In this document: positions 43,314 to 52,888 of the stretch, piece after piece
How positions within the stretch are numbered: the first letter of the stretch is position 1
Layout of the letters: each line of letters opens with the position of its first letter
Assembly: GCA_022711405.1 (NCBI GenBank)
Contig: JAKLFC010000013.1
Span: 47,192 to 111,191 of the forward strand
DNA length: 64,000 nucleotides
Reading direction: 5' to 3'
From: Bacteroidota bacterium
Lineage (GTDB): Bacteria > Bacteroidota > Bacteroidia > Bacteroidales > JAGONC01
The notes under the pieces: model-generated
The model's database searches: none
What the model saw: the letters and a program-made list of their open reading frames with translations, nothing else
What the model was told of the DNA's origin: nothing
Program-made: the position numbers and the translations under genes

Positions 43314-43326
43314 GTTCAGAAGGCTC

Positions 43327-45375
43327 TTATTCGGAAACTTTACCTGCTTTTAAAGGCACTCTGACCAGGATATATCCGATGATGATCAGGATAACGATCC
43401 CCACCAGGTAGCTTGGATGCCTGAAAAGGCCGGGGGGGAACATGTTGCCCACTGCGAAGATGGCAAAGATCAGTCCCACCAGCGCTTCTCCTGCGATCAA
43501 TCCCGATGCGAGAAGGATCCCCACGTTGTCGGATGTGGTAAGCTGATCGGCTGAAAAGCCTCTCTTTTTTGTATAGAAATCCATGATGCCTTTAATGATC
43601 CCGCCGATGAAGATGGCGAAGGTAGTCTCCAGGGGCAGGTACATCCCGACACAGACGAGCATCGGGCTTCTTACCTGGGCAAGGATGAAGGCAAAGCCCA
43701 TCAGCATACCGGCGATGATCAGCGGCCATGCCATTTTACCACCTACGATACCCTGTGAGAGCAGGGCCATCAGGTTGGCCTGCGGGGCTGATAGCTTCGT
43801 GCTCCCAAAGCCGCCCTCATAGCCTTCCACAGCTCCTTTGGCGATATCGCCTTCATTCAGAAAACGAAGCACAAAGAACATCACCGCAGCAGATACGACC
43901 ACACCAAGGATATCTCCCACCTGCATGCGCCAGGGGGTTCCTCCCAGGATATGTCCTGCCTTGAGGTCCTGCAGCATTTCGCCCGCCACAGCGGCACCCA
44001 CGCAAACGATCGCTGCCACACCAAGGGTCGTGGCCACTCCCTCCTGTCCGTGTACACCCAGCAACACCATGATCAGTGCCGTCACTACCAATGCGGTCAG
44101 CGTAAGTCCGCTGATGGGATTATTGCTGGATCCCATGATCCCGACCAGGTATCCTGAGACTGCCGCAAAAAAGAAAGCCAGGATGATGAGGATGGTCGCT
44201 GCAACAAGGGCGACATGGAACTCGGCGTGGAAGATGAATTTGGCAACGATAAAGGTGATCACAGCCACAGCTACGATCCCGATGATGATCCAGTTGAACC
44301 GCAGGTCTTTTTCGGTGCGGGGGACGTTCACTTCGATCCCTTTGGCAGCTTTCCTCACATCGCCTACCGAGCGCTTGAGACCAGCGGCCAGGCTGGCTCT
44401 CATTCTGTAGAGTGTATAGACGGCACTTACCAGCATGCCTCCGATGGCAATCGGACGAACGATAAAGCGCCATACCTTGTAAGCTGTATCCACCCACGCC
44501 TTATCCATCGCTGCGCTGCTGGTCAGATTCGGATCAGCGGCCATCAGGTTGCTGGCGATGGCCTGTATGTCGAAACCGGGAGCAAGGAAGTACAGGATCA
44601 TTGGGGTCAGCAATCCCCAGGCGAGCAGCGTGCCGGCAAAGTTCAGTGCTGCGAGCTTCGGCCCAATGATGTACCCCACACCGATGTAGGCAGGTGCTAT
44701 CCCCGGAGAGGCCATCAGCATACCGCCCTGACCGGTGAAATTCGTACCGGTGATGAGCTGTTTGGAAAATGTGTAAAACTTTTCCCAGTACGTGGAGAAT
44801 AACTTGAATTCACCCAGGGCTTTGATCAAACCACCCACACCCATGGCCGCAAAAAGATACATCGAGCCGCGGCTTGCCTTCTGCCCCGATTTGTGGATCT
44901 CGGCAGCGGCAATGGATTCCGGGAAAACCAGTTCGGTGTCTTCCACCATCACCCGCCGGAGCAAAGCCACGAACATGATCCCCAGCACACCCCCCGCTAT
45001 CAGGATGATGGTGGTGGTCCCATACGTGAAAAAGTCCTCCGCCGCAACACCCTGACGCTGAGAATCCAGGTAAACGATGTAGAAGGCAGGAATGGTGAAA
45101 ATGGCTCCTGCCGCCACCGATTCGCCGATTGAACCAACCGTACGGGTGAAATTCTCCTCCAGGATACTTCCCCGCATGGCTTTGATCAGGGCCATCCCTA
45201 TCACTGCTGCAGGATAGGTGGCAGCAATCGTCATCCCGGCCTTCAATCCCAGATAAGCATTGGCGGCGCCAAGGATGACAGCAAGTACCAACCCGATAAC
45301 CAACGCCCTTATGGTAAACTCTTTCAGGTTGGTTTCGGCAGATACAAACGGTACGTACTTACGTTGTTCTGACAT
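43327..45375 (-). CDS. OPT-family oligopeptide transporter
   Basis: This 682-residue membrane protein has about 14-16 predicted helices. It has LKEFTIRALVIGLVLAVILGAANAYLGLKAGMTIAATYPAAVIGMALIK, the N-terminal OPT signature (residues about 14-60). The rest follows the family: LIKALGEFKL, GGMLMASPGIAPAYIGVGYIIGP, GSSNNPISGLTL and GGKMAWPLIIAGMLMGF. OPT transporters move small peptides or metal-chelate complexes with protons. The substrate here is unknown. The pqqD-like gene follows after 13 bp. Confidence 0.92.
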   Translation of the reverse strand: MSEQRKYVPFVSAETNLKEFTIRALVIGLVLAVILGAANAYLGLKAGMTIAATYPAAVIGMALIKAMRGSILEENFTRTVGSIGESVAAGAIFTIPAFYIVYLDSQRQGVAAEDFFTYGTTTIILIAGGVLGIMFVALLRRVMVEDTELVFPESIAAAEIHKSGQKASRGSMYLFAAMGVGGLIKALGEFKLFSTYWEKFYTFSKQLITGTNFTGQGGMLMASPGIAPAYIGVGYIIGPKLAALNFAGTLLAWGLLTPMILYFLAPGFDIQAIASNLMAADPNLTSSAAMDKAWVDTAYKVWRFIVRPIAIGGMLVSAVYTLYRMRASLAAGLKRSVGDVRKAAKGIEVNVPRTEKDLRFNWIIIGIVAVAVITFIVAKFIFHAEFHVALVAATILIILAFFFAAVSGYLVGIMGSSNNPISGLTLTALVVTALIMVLLGVHGQEGVATTLGVAAIVCVGAAVAGEMLQDLKAGHILGGTPWRMQVGDILGVVVSAAVMFFVLRFLNEGDIAKGAVEGYEGGFGSTKLSAPQANLMALLSQGIVGGKMAWPLIIAGMLMGFAFILAQVRSPMLVCVGMYLPLETTFAIFIGGIIKGIMDFYTKKRGFSADQLTTSDNVGILLASGLIAGEALVGLIFAIFAVGNMFPPGLFRHPSYLVGIVILIIIGYILVRVPLKAGKVSE

Positions 45376-45470
45376 AGGTTAAAATTTAATGATGAACGAA
45401 TTGAACTCGCTAAATAAGTAAATAATATTGACATGTCCAAGCAGTAGTTCAGGTTTGGTATGCTTCAGCC

Positions 45471-46097
45471 TTACCGGGTAGGGATGTATACGATCTTCTT
45501 CTCATGGAAATAGGATTCACCGAACCATTCGTGAATGAAAAAAATCCGGAAGGGACGGTTGATTGACCCGAGTTCTGACTTCAGATCCCCACCTTTAAGG
45601 TAAATGATCCCATTTTCCAGCGGGTGGTGACTTTCAACGGAAATCCTGTTGCCACACCAGCCCAGAAATTCCGGCAAAGGAGCCACGGCACGGCTGACGA
45701 TAAAGTCAAACGTGTCGTGAAGTTGTTCCATCCGGGCACATTCGGTGGTCACATTGCCAAGACCTGTTTCTTTTATGATATGATCCACAACCCTGATCTT
45801 CTTCCCAATAGAATCCACCAGATGGAACCTGGCTTCCGGAAACAGGATCGCGAGCGGGATGCCGGGAAAGCCTCCGCCGGTGCCTGCATCCATGACCCGT
45901 GTGCCTTCCTTCAGGGAAACTATGCGGGCTATACTCAGAGAATGCAATACGTGATGCAGGTACAGATTCTCAGTATCCTTGCGGGAAATGACATTGATCC
46001 TCATATTCCAGTAGGAATAGAGGGGATACAGCTGCAGAAACCGTTCTTTCTGCTGTGGCGTGATTTCAGGGAAATATTTCAGAATGCATTCGATCAC
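45471..46097 (-). CDS. rsmG: 16S rRNA (guanine-527-N7)-methyltransferase
   Basis: This 208-residue SAM-dependent methyltransferase has the RsmG pattern NVISRKDTENLYLHHVLHSL (residues about 36-55) and the SAM-binding motif VMDAGTGGGFPGIPLAIL with VDSIGKK and the IVSRAVAPL block. It methylates G527 in the 530 loop of 16S rRNA; loss gives low-level streptomycin resistance in other bacteria. The start codon is GTG at 46097. It is divergent from the LysM glucosaminidase. Confidence 0.94.
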   Translation of the reverse strand: MIECILKYFPEITPQQKERFLQLYPLYSYWNMRINVISRKDTENLYLHHVLHSLSIARIVSLKEGTRVMDAGTGGGFPGIPLAILFPEARFHLVDSIGKKIRVVDHIIKETGLGNVTTECARMEQLHDTFDFIVSRAVAPLPEFLGWCGNRISVESHHPLENGIIYLKGGDLKSELGSINRPFRIFFIHEWFGESYFHEKKIVYIPTR

Positions 46098-46221
46098 CGC
46101 CGGTTCTTGTGGAATGACTCATGGCCTCCGCTTGAAGGCTAAAGTAGGATATTTTGCGTTATTAACATCCGTGTGTAGAAAACAATTTTCGCGGGGACTG
46201 ACTGTCCTTGAAGAGAAAGAA

Positions 46222-46229
46222 TATTTTTG
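46222..46229 (+). promoter_or_regulatory. Candidate -7 element of the glucosaminidase gene
   Basis: TATTTTTG is an exact TAnnTTTG match 19 bp before the ATG at 46249. Confidence 0.55.
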
Positions 46230-46248
46230 TTCCGGACGATCTGTCATT

Positions 46249-47235
46249 ATGCTGAAAACGATCTCCTACCTGATCATCGCTCTTTGTCTGAGCCTGTTGC
46301 CTGCCCGGATCTTTTCCCAGCCTGGGGAGAGGATGACGGCAGAGGATTACATACATAAGTACAGGATTATCGCTATCAATGAGATGAATCAATACAGGAT
46401 ACCGGCGAGCATCACCCTCGCTCAGGGCCTGCTTGAAACCGACAATGGCAACAGCGAGCTTGCACGGCTGGCCAATAATCATTTCGGGATCAAATGCAAG
46501 AACGACTGGACCGGGAAGACCTATCTAAAGGATGATGACGAAGCGGATGAATGCTTCCGAAAATATGATTCTCCGTATGAGTCCTATGCCGATCATTCAT
46601 TGTTTCTCACTTCCCGGGAACGGTACCGGTCTTTGTTCGAACTTGATATTATGGATTACAGGGGCTGGGCCAGAGGGCTGAAGGCAGCCGGTTACGCCAC
46701 CAATCCTGAATATGATAAGAGCCTGATCCGCATCATCGAAGAACTATCTCTCCATGTGCTGGATGACCAGTTCGTTCCCAATCAAATTCTGATCGTCAAT
46801 GGATCTGAAATACAGCAAGATACATCCATGGCCTACCTGATGAGTCCCGTTGACAGCATTCCGTCGGAGAGTTTCTTCTCCACTTTTCGCAGAATCTATG
46901 TTAACAACGGCGTGAAACTTATCCTGGCGAAGAAAAACGATACCTATTACAAGATCGCCACTGATTTTGCCATTTATTCCTACCAGATCCCTAAATATAA
47001 CGAACTCCCCAAAAGGGGAGCACCAGCAGAGGGGCAGGTCATTTACATTAAAAAAAAGAAGAAAAAATCTTCATTTGATTATCATGTGGTCAGGCACCGG
47101 CAAACCATGCATGATATCGGCCAGAAATATGCGATACGGCTGAAAACACTCTACAGGATGAATGAGATGCGAAAAGATGACCATCTGGCTGAAGGTCAGC
47201 TCATTCGCTTGAATAAAGCCGTCCCCCTTCCGTAA
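46249..47235 (+). CDS. Glucosaminidase with LysM domain
   Basis: The ATG at 46249 gives 328 residues; the further upstream in-frame codons overlap rsmG and lack a signal. A signal peptide (about 1-22) is followed by a GH73-type glucosaminidase domain (about 28-170): YRIPASITLAQGLLETDNGNSELA, the catalytic Glu in this block, NNHFGIKCKNDWTGKTY and FRKYDSPYESYADHSLFL. A spacer and at least one LysM domain (YHVVRHRQTMHDIGQKYAIRLKTLYRMN) near the C-terminus follow, after a poly-Lys stretch. It should cut glycan strands of peptidoglycan. Its stop is 7 bp from the convergent 910-residue gene. Confidence 0.93.
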   Translation: MLKTISYLIIALCLSLLPARIFSQPGERMTAEDYIHKYRIIAINEMNQYRIPASITLAQGLLETDNGNSELARLANNHFGIKCKNDWTGKTYLKDDDEADECFRKYDSPYESYADHSLFLTSRERYRSLFELDIMDYRGWARGLKAAGYATNPEYDKSLIRIIEELSLHVLDDQFVPNQILIVNGSEIQQDTSMAYLMSPVDSIPSESFFSTFRRIYVNNGVKLILAKKNDTYYKIATDFAIYSYQIPKYNELPKRGAPAEGQVIYIKKKKKKSSFDYHVVRHRQTMHDIGQKYAIRLKTLYRMNEMRKDDHLAEGQLIRLNKAVPLP

Positions 47236-47242
47236 ACGAATT

Positions 47243-49975
47243 TCATTCAAACAGGTAATTGAAGACCTCGTCCCTGTATCCGGTGACAAGATGAAGAGTG
47301 GTCGTATTCCCAAGGTGTCCGATCTGATAAGGATGGTCGCTTTTCATATCATTCACCCATTGCTCCTGACCTTCCTTTGAAAGCAGGTAAATGTTTCCTG
47401 AGGCCCCGGAATAGAATCCAAGGTACGTATCGCCGGCAGGAAGTGCGAACACCATCGGTGGATGACTGATCTCTTCAGGGAAGGTAAACGCTGCGATTGG
47501 TTTCCGGTTTCGCGACAGGATAGATACCCTGTTTTTATCGAGGAAGATGAAGTCAGCTTTATGATCCATGTCGAAATCTGCAGAAACGAAGGAATGACCT
47601 GGCAGGTAATCGCCAAAACTGACCTTCCTGGTGGAGCCTTTCGCGTTGATGTAAACCACATTGCCGTTGACATCAGTGCTGTACATGATCCCGCCGGCCT
47701 GGTCAGCGTCCGCAAAGAAGGCTGTCCGACCGGCATGAAGCAGCGATTTACCGGGCTTCATCCGTATATTGCCTTTCCGGTCGGTCATCAATACAGTACC
47801 ATCTGCCAGTGATATGATCAGATAATCTTTCCCCGCAGCCACAAGATGCTGTACCGGTTCCGTCACGTCGGCATTCACGACTGGGCTGTTCCATCCCTTG
47901 ACTGGATTTCCCCTGATATCAAGATTCAGGATCTTCCGGTCTTTTGTGGCCAGCAGGATCCTGTAATCGCGGTTCCTGTTATAATCCAGTAATATCATTC
48001 CATTTCCCGCTCCGGAAGGTACTGGCAAAGGATATCCAGGGGCCGTCCGGCCATCAAAGCTGAAAAGGTAGATTGAATCCTGGGTGTTGCAGAGCAGATG
48101 AGGTTGGTGATCCTGACCGTAATCCGCCTGGAAGACATCGCTGAGAACAGGTCCGGCCAGCTTTTTTTCCCACTGGATCACTCCATTCTCATCCAAGAGT
48201 ACCATCTGGTTCAACTGATCAAAAACAACGATATTCCCCTTTCCGGTAAACGGATTTTCGATGATCAGCGGCCCCCTGGAAATTTCCGAATCCAGCCTGG
48301 TTTTCCATAAATAAGCGGATTCTTTGGTATAAGCCGGATTATAATTCAGGTGCGCCGTCGTAAAGCACATGTCGTTCATGGTGCTGTAATGCACCGCCAA
48401 TCCTTCAAATCTGCTGAGCATTTCCTTGTTGAACAGCACTGCTGATCTTACTGTATCCTTCAGTGAGTTCAACAGGTCCTCACCCGCATAACGAATATTA
48501 ATATTGTACGACAGGTTCGAACTTTCCGGAAAATATTCCAGGTAACCAGAACGGGATGGATCGCTGCCCATGGTCCTCCCCGAGAGATAATAACTCAGGA
48601 ATCGATAGATACTGGCCTGTGATTCACCAAAGACGATGAAGTGATCGAGGATGGTAAACCATTCAAGGCTGTTGTGGCCAGAAGAGAAGCCAAAAAGGGC
48701 CAGAAAGGGATTCGGGATGATCAGTCTTCGGATCATATGTGCCCCAGCCTGCAGGTTAGCATTTTGAGCCGGATCCGATAACAGGTTAAGACTCACCAGG
48801 CTGGTTTCCAAATCTTCGGAGCGGAGAATGAGAAACGTGTTGTGTTCACGACCGTACCCGGCCGAACCTGTGACGGCAAGACATATTTCAGATCCTGCAA
48901 TGGATTCCATCCGTTTCTCAAGATCAATTCTTACGGAAGGATCCCGCAACGACTGGATTGCTGTGGTGAACAGGGTATCTTCATTACCCTGGTACTTCCT
49001 TATTTTTTTTAAGAGATCCCCAAAATCCCTTGTTGTGGTCTGTATGCTGAAAACAGTATTATATGGCAGGATCTTTTGGATGGTTATATTTTCCGGAAGT
49101 GAGCCCATGAATAATTGAGCAAAAGGACTGAGGGAATCGTTTGGGGCAGTAAATCCATTGAGGACAAGCTCGTTGCGCTTAACGGTAACGTCGAACGCTG
49201 ACCATCCGTCCGGTAAGAAGGGACTATTTGTGAGATCCGGCTCAATGTCGTCAAAAAGCTGGGGCAGCATCATCTTTCCCACGGTATTATGAATAAAAAG
49301 ATGGGCAGTTACCCGTTTCCCGGCAGTACGGTATACTTTTTCAAAGGAGGGGACATCTGCAGGAGAATGGCCCCTGACCACGCTTTGTTCCATGATCCTG
49401 CATTGAAGGATGGAATCCGTGCTGGCAATCAGGCATTTGTTCAGGAATGCATAATAGAATCCCTTTGTGCCGGCTGGATCCTTCATGAAGTAAATCTTCC
49501 TTCCCAAATACTTGGCAGTAGCCATTGGTTCAACCCCGGCCATCTCCCCGATGAACCTGCGCATGACAGAGCCGTGGAACCTTGAAGGGACCTCCATGAT
49601 GAAAAACATGGAAAGAGATGGGTTGGCAGTAATGTGAAATCCTCCGACTGCCGGGTATTCTGAAAGGATCTTTTTCAGGCGTGGATACGAATTAGCCAGG
49701 GTATCCATTTTCCTGAACAATGTTTCGTACCGGCCGGGCACTCCTGTTCTCGCGAAATCGTTCCAGTACGTAGTGCTCCTGACTTCACTGAGCAGATCTG
49801 CCGGCCTGGATGATTCGATGATGCAGAAGGCGTCCGGCGGTGCCATCCGTATGAGTCTTTCGCTGCCCGATGAGGGCGCTGACCGGAAATATAGCAGGTA
49901 TATGGCCAGAAAAAGGATGACCACTGCGACAGCGCCGGCGATAAAAGGCATTATTTTTTTCAGGACCGGTGTCAC
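47243..49975 (-). CDS. Unknown membrane-anchored protein with C-terminal propeller-like region
   Basis: This 910-residue protein is not recognised by me. It has one N-terminal membrane helix (about residues 8-30), a long middle region (about 40-560) with mixed alpha/beta pattern reminiscent of DUF3352 proteins, and a C-terminal beta-propeller-like part (about 590-905) with blades such as LVVFDQLNQMVLLDENGVIQWEKK, DQYLIISLADGTVLMTDRKGNI and GGIMYSTDVNGNVVYINAKG. It is probably anchored in the inner membrane and exposed to the periplasm. The start is GTG, overlapping the rnhB stop by 4 bp (GTGA), so it is translationally coupled to rnhB. Confidence 0.75.
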   Translation of the reverse strand: MTPVLKKIMPFIAGAVAVVILFLAIYLLYFRSAPSSGSERLIRMAPPDAFCIIESSRPADLLSEVRSTTYWNDFARTGVPGRYETLFRKMDTLANSYPRLKKILSEYPAVGGFHITANPSLSMFFIMEVPSRFHGSVMRRFIGEMAGVEPMATAKYLGRKIYFMKDPAGTKGFYYAFLNKCLIASTDSILQCRIMEQSVVRGHSPADVPSFEKVYRTAGKRVTAHLFIHNTVGKMMLPQLFDDIEPDLTNSPFLPDGWSAFDVTVKRNELVLNGFTAPNDSLSPFAQLFMGSLPENITIQKILPYNTVFSIQTTTRDFGDLLKKIRKYQGNEDTLFTTAIQSLRDPSVRIDLEKRMESIAGSEICLAVTGSAGYGREHNTFLILRSEDLETSLVSLNLLSDPAQNANLQAGAHMIRRLIIPNPFLALFGFSSGHNSLEWFTILDHFIVFGESQASIYRFLSYYLSGRTMGSDPSRSGYLEYFPESSNLSYNINIRYAGEDLLNSLKDTVRSAVLFNKEMLSRFEGLAVHYSTMNDMCFTTAHLNYNPAYTKESAYLWKTRLDSEISRGPLIIENPFTGKGNIVVFDQLNQMVLLDENGVIQWEKKLAGPVLSDVFQADYGQDHQPHLLCNTQDSIYLFSFDGRTAPGYPLPVPSGAGNGMILLDYNRNRDYRILLATKDRKILNLDIRGNPVKGWNSPVVNADVTEPVQHLVAAGKDYLIISLADGTVLMTDRKGNIRMKPGKSLLHAGRTAFFADADQAGGIMYSTDVNGNVVYINAKGSTRKVSFGDYLPGHSFVSADFDMDHKADFIFLDKNRVSILSRNRKPIAAFTFPEEISHPPMVFALPAGDTYLGFYSGASGNIYLLSKEGQEQWVNDMKSDHPYQIGHLGNTTTLHLVTGYRDEVFNYLFE

Positions 49976-50574
49976 TCTTTGAATTTGAATTTAAGCTGTT
50001 CAGCACAGCGAAACGATAGCCTGTGTTCCGGACTGAGTCCTGCCTCCCTGATGGCATTTCTGTGCAGGAACGTCGGGTATCCCTTATTGAGATCCCAGCG
50101 GTAGATGGGATACATGCCATGCTCCGATACCATGTATCTGTCCCTGGTCACCTTGGCAACAATGGAGGCAGCTGCAACGGACATGTAAGTGCTGTCGCCT
50201 TTGATGACACAAACATACGGAATGTCCTCAAATTGTCTGAACCGGTTCCCGTCGATCAGTAAAAATTCCGGCCGGATCTGAAGTGAATGAATGGCCCTGT
50301 GCATGGCCAGGATGGTGGCCTGCAGGATATTCAGTCTGTCGATCTCAGCAGGTGTGGCAAAATCGGCTGACCATGCGACCGCCTCGGTGCAGATGATCTC
50401 AAAAAGACGCTGGCGCCAGGATTCGGAAAGCTTCTTGGAATCATTCAGCCTGGGATGGTAAAAGTTTTCCGGCAGGATCACGGCCGCTGCAACTACCGGC
50501 CCTGCCAGGCAGCCTCGTCCAGCCTCATCGCACCCGGCCTCCAGGAGACCTTCTGTATAGTTTCGGATCAGCAT
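49972..50574 (-). CDS. rnhB: Ribonuclease HII
   Basis: This 200-residue enzyme removes RNA from RNA-DNA hybrids and single ribonucleotides from DNA. The catalytic acidic residues are visible in EAGCDEAGRGCLAGP (Asp-Glu), LLIDGNRF (Asp) and the later SIVAKVTRDR segment. It is of normal family length. The start is 11 bp after the DUF6427-like gene stop, and its stop overlaps the 910-residue gene start, so it sits in the middle of a closely packed set. Confidence 0.95.
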   Translation of the reverse strand: MLIRNYTEGLLEAGCDEAGRGCLAGPVVAAAVILPENFYHPRLNDSKKLSESWRQRLFEIICTEAVAWSADFATPAEIDRLNILQATILAMHRAIHSLQIRPEFLLIDGNRFRQFEDIPYVCVIKGDSTYMSVAAASIVAKVTRDRYMVSEHGMYPIYRWDLNKGYPTFLHRNAIREAGLSPEHRLSFRCAEQLKFKFKE

Positions 50575-50585
50575 TATCCGGCATT

Positions 50586-51596
50586 TTATGCTTCAATCCT
50601 GTGCAGGAGCTTGATGACGGCCACCAGGAAGATGATGAGGGTGAAGAATATTTCGGCCACAGCGATTCGTCGGATACCTGAAAAGAAATATGCCATCAGT
50701 ATGGATGCAGGGATGGCTATCAGACAGGCGTGGATCAGTAAATGGTCGGAAGCCCAGAAGAAACTGATCAGGGTGATGAAGACCCAGGATATGATCACGT
50801 TCATCCTTTTCCTGACGGTAATGACCTTTTCCGTTGTTTCAAGGGATATCTTGATTAAACCCGTGATCACAAGAACAGTAAGCACACTGCCCAGGGCGAT
50901 ATAGGTTTCGCCAAGCAATGGTTTGGCCATCGACAGCTGGAAAGGGTGAAACCGGAACATGATGCCGATATAGTCCTGAAGAAAGTCCCCGAAAGAGTCG
51001 GTCCAGTAATAGTAGAATGCTATGAACAGGTAAGGGGCAAGCAGTCCGCTGAGGGTGATGATCCATTCGCGCAGTGAGGAGATCCGGTAGATCAGAAGGC
51101 TGATCCAGATCAGGATAAGAAAAATCAATGAGGGAAGGTAGAAAAGCGATGCCAGCGAAACAAAAAAGGTGCTGTTGAAGATCTCTTTGTAAGGCTCAGG
51201 TTTGAGATAGATACTCATGTTAAGGTTCAGCGCAAGGATCAGGAACAGGTTCGCAATCAGCACGGGATGGACCGTCTGTACGACCGGGGTGTAGCTCATC
51301 AGGACAACGTAAAGCAGGAACGGCAGTAGTGTATTGCGCGCAATGATCTTATGATTGACCAGCGAGGAGTTGATGAGGATGGCCTGAGAGATGACAAGCA
51401 GGAATGCCAATGTCACGTTGAGCCGTACCGGTATCTTCGCTAACAGGATGGCCAGGCCGGAGTAAAGAGGTGTCTGAAAGGATAAAGTAGCGGGTTCAAG
51501 GGGGAAGATCATGGCATCCACCCACAACAGGAGAGTGAAAAAGGCAAAAATGACCAGTTGTGAATTGAACGGTTTCCTATGATAATGGATGATCAT
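50586..51596 (-). CDS. Multi-pass membrane protein, DUF6427-like
   Basis: This 336-residue protein has about ten predicted membrane helices (for example residues 15-30, 45-55, 60-75, 88-103, 112-130, 155-185, 195-215, 240-260, 280-300 and 310-330). I recognise it only as similar to the Bacteroidota DUF6427 group often found near purD. No motif reveals a function. The ATG overlaps the purD stop by 4 bp (ATGA), and rnhB starts 11 bp after its stop. Confidence 0.68.
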   Translation of the reverse strand: MIIHYHRKPFNSQLVIFAFFTLLLWVDAMIFPLEPATLSFQTPLYSGLAILLAKIPVRLNVTLAFLLVISQAILINSSLVNHKIIARNTLLPFLLYVVLMSYTPVVQTVHPVLIANLFLILALNLNMSIYLKPEPYKEIFNSTFFVSLASLFYLPSLIFLILIWISLLIYRISSLREWIITLSGLLAPYLFIAFYYYWTDSFGDFLQDYIGIMFRFHPFQLSMAKPLLGETYIALGSVLTVLVITGLIKISLETTEKVITVRKRMNVIISWVFITLISFFWASDHLLIHACLIAIPASILMAYFFSGIRRIAVAEIFFTLIIFLVAVIKLLHRIEA

Positions 51597-52888
51597 CGTA
51601 TTGTGCCCATAAGTAAGTCATTTCCGATATCTTTCCTGTAATATTTTCCTTCAAAGCTGATGATCTGTGCATTCTGGTAAGAGATTTCCAGTGCTTTCCT
51701 GAGATCTCTGCCGAGGCTTGAGATGGCCATCACCCTGCCACCGCTGGTAAGGATATCCCCTGACCGGGGATCCCTTGAGGTTCCTGCATGAAAAAGAAGT
51801 CCGCCTGTGAGATGATCCGCGTTTGAAATCCTTTTCCCCTTTTCATAATTACCCGGGTAGCCTGCTGATGCCAGAATGACGGTTGCACAGAACCGGCTGT
51901 CGATTGTGACCGTGGCCTGGCTCAGTTTGCCGGTGGCGGTAGCCTCGAACAGCTCCACAAGGTCGCTCCCGATACGGGGCATGATCGCCTCGGCTTCCGG
52001 ATCCCCCATCCTGACATTATATTCGATCAGGAAGGGTTCACCTTCCACATTCATTAATCCGAAGAAAAGGAATCCCCTGAATGGTATGTTCTCCTTTTGA
52101 AGTCCCCGGATGGTGGGAACGATGATTTTCGTTTCCACTTTATTTTTAAAGGTCTCATCTGCAAACGGTACCGGTGAAATGGCACCCATGCCGCCGGTGT
52201 TGGGCCCGGTATCTCCGTCGCCAATACGTTTATAATCTTTGGCTTCGGGTAATATTCTGTAATCTGAACCGTCGGTGATGACGAAGGCAGAGAGTTCGAT
52301 GCCTTCGAGGAACTCTTCCAGCAGTATCTGGCGACCTGCGTCGCCGAACTTGTCATGTACGAGCATTTCATCGAGTCCTGCCAGGGCTTCGGTCCTGCCG
52401 TGGCAGATCAGCACCCCTTTCCCTGCTGCGAGTCCGTCTGCCTTCAGTACAAAGGGTGGCTGATGGCTGGCAATGAACGCCTGGGCATCCCGAAGTGTGC
52501 CCCTGTCGTACCTCTCGCTGGCTGCTGTGGGTATCCCGTGCCTGCGCATGAATTCTTTGGCGAACACTTTACTGCCCTCCAGCCGGGCCCCGGAAGAGGG
52601 AGGCCCGATGACCATCACCTGACGGCTGAGAGGGTGTTTTTCCAAAAAGTCGACGATCCCCTCCACCAGGGGCGCTTCGGGCCCTACCACCACCATCCGG
52701 ATGTGGTTGTCGTGAATGAACTCCACCACCCGATCAAAATCACCGGCAGGCAGGGCAACGTTGGTTCCGGTGGCGGAGGTGCCAGCATTGCCGGGCGCAA
52801 TGAAAAGCCGTGTGAGCCGGCTGCTTTGAGCGATCTTCCATGCCAGGGCATGCTCGCGTCCTCCTGAACCTATCAGCAGAATGTTCAT
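51593..52888 (-). CDS. purD: Phosphoribosylamine-glycine ligase
   Basis: This 431-residue ATP-grasp enzyme makes glycinamide ribonucleotide, the second step of purine synthesis. It has the N-terminal NILLIGSGGREHALAWK, the ATP-binding KADGLAAGKGVLI, EEFLEGIELS, and the PGPNTGGMGAISP-like segment DGDTGPNTGGMGAISP followed by EYNVRMGDPE. Full family length. The ATG overlaps the stop of the upstream glycosyltransferase by 4 bp, and the next gene overlaps its stop by 4 bp. No other pur gene is near. Confidence 0.96.
   Translation of the reverse strand: MNILLIGSGGREHALAWKIAQSSRLTRLFIAPGNAGTSATGTNVALPAGDFDRVVEFIHDNHIRMVVVGPEAPLVEGIVDFLEKHPLSRQVMVIGPPSSGARLEGSKVFAKEFMRRHGIPTAASERYDRGTLRDAQAFIASHQPPFVLKADGLAAGKGVLICHGRTEALAGLDEMLVHDKFGDAGRQILLEEFLEGIELSAFVITDGSDYRILPEAKDYKRIGDGDTGPNTGGMGAISPVPFADETFKNKVETKIIVPTIRGLQKENIPFRGFLFFGLMNVEGEPFLIEYNVRMGDPEAEAIMPRIGSDLVELFEATATGKLSQATVTIDSRFCATVILASAGYPGNYEKGKRISNADHLTGGLLFHAGTSRDPRSGDILTSGGRVMAISSLGRDLRKALEISYQNAQIISFEGKYYRKDIGNDLLMGTIR

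Noticed and set aside
43838..44410. 190-codon open frame antisense to the OPT transporter
   Set aside because: Low-complexity product rich in Thr, Ala and Met, opposite a conserved membrane protein gene.
47050..47070. A-rich run in the glucosaminidase gene as a frameshift site
   Set aside because: The frame is intact on both sides and encodes a plausible Lys-rich linker before LysM.
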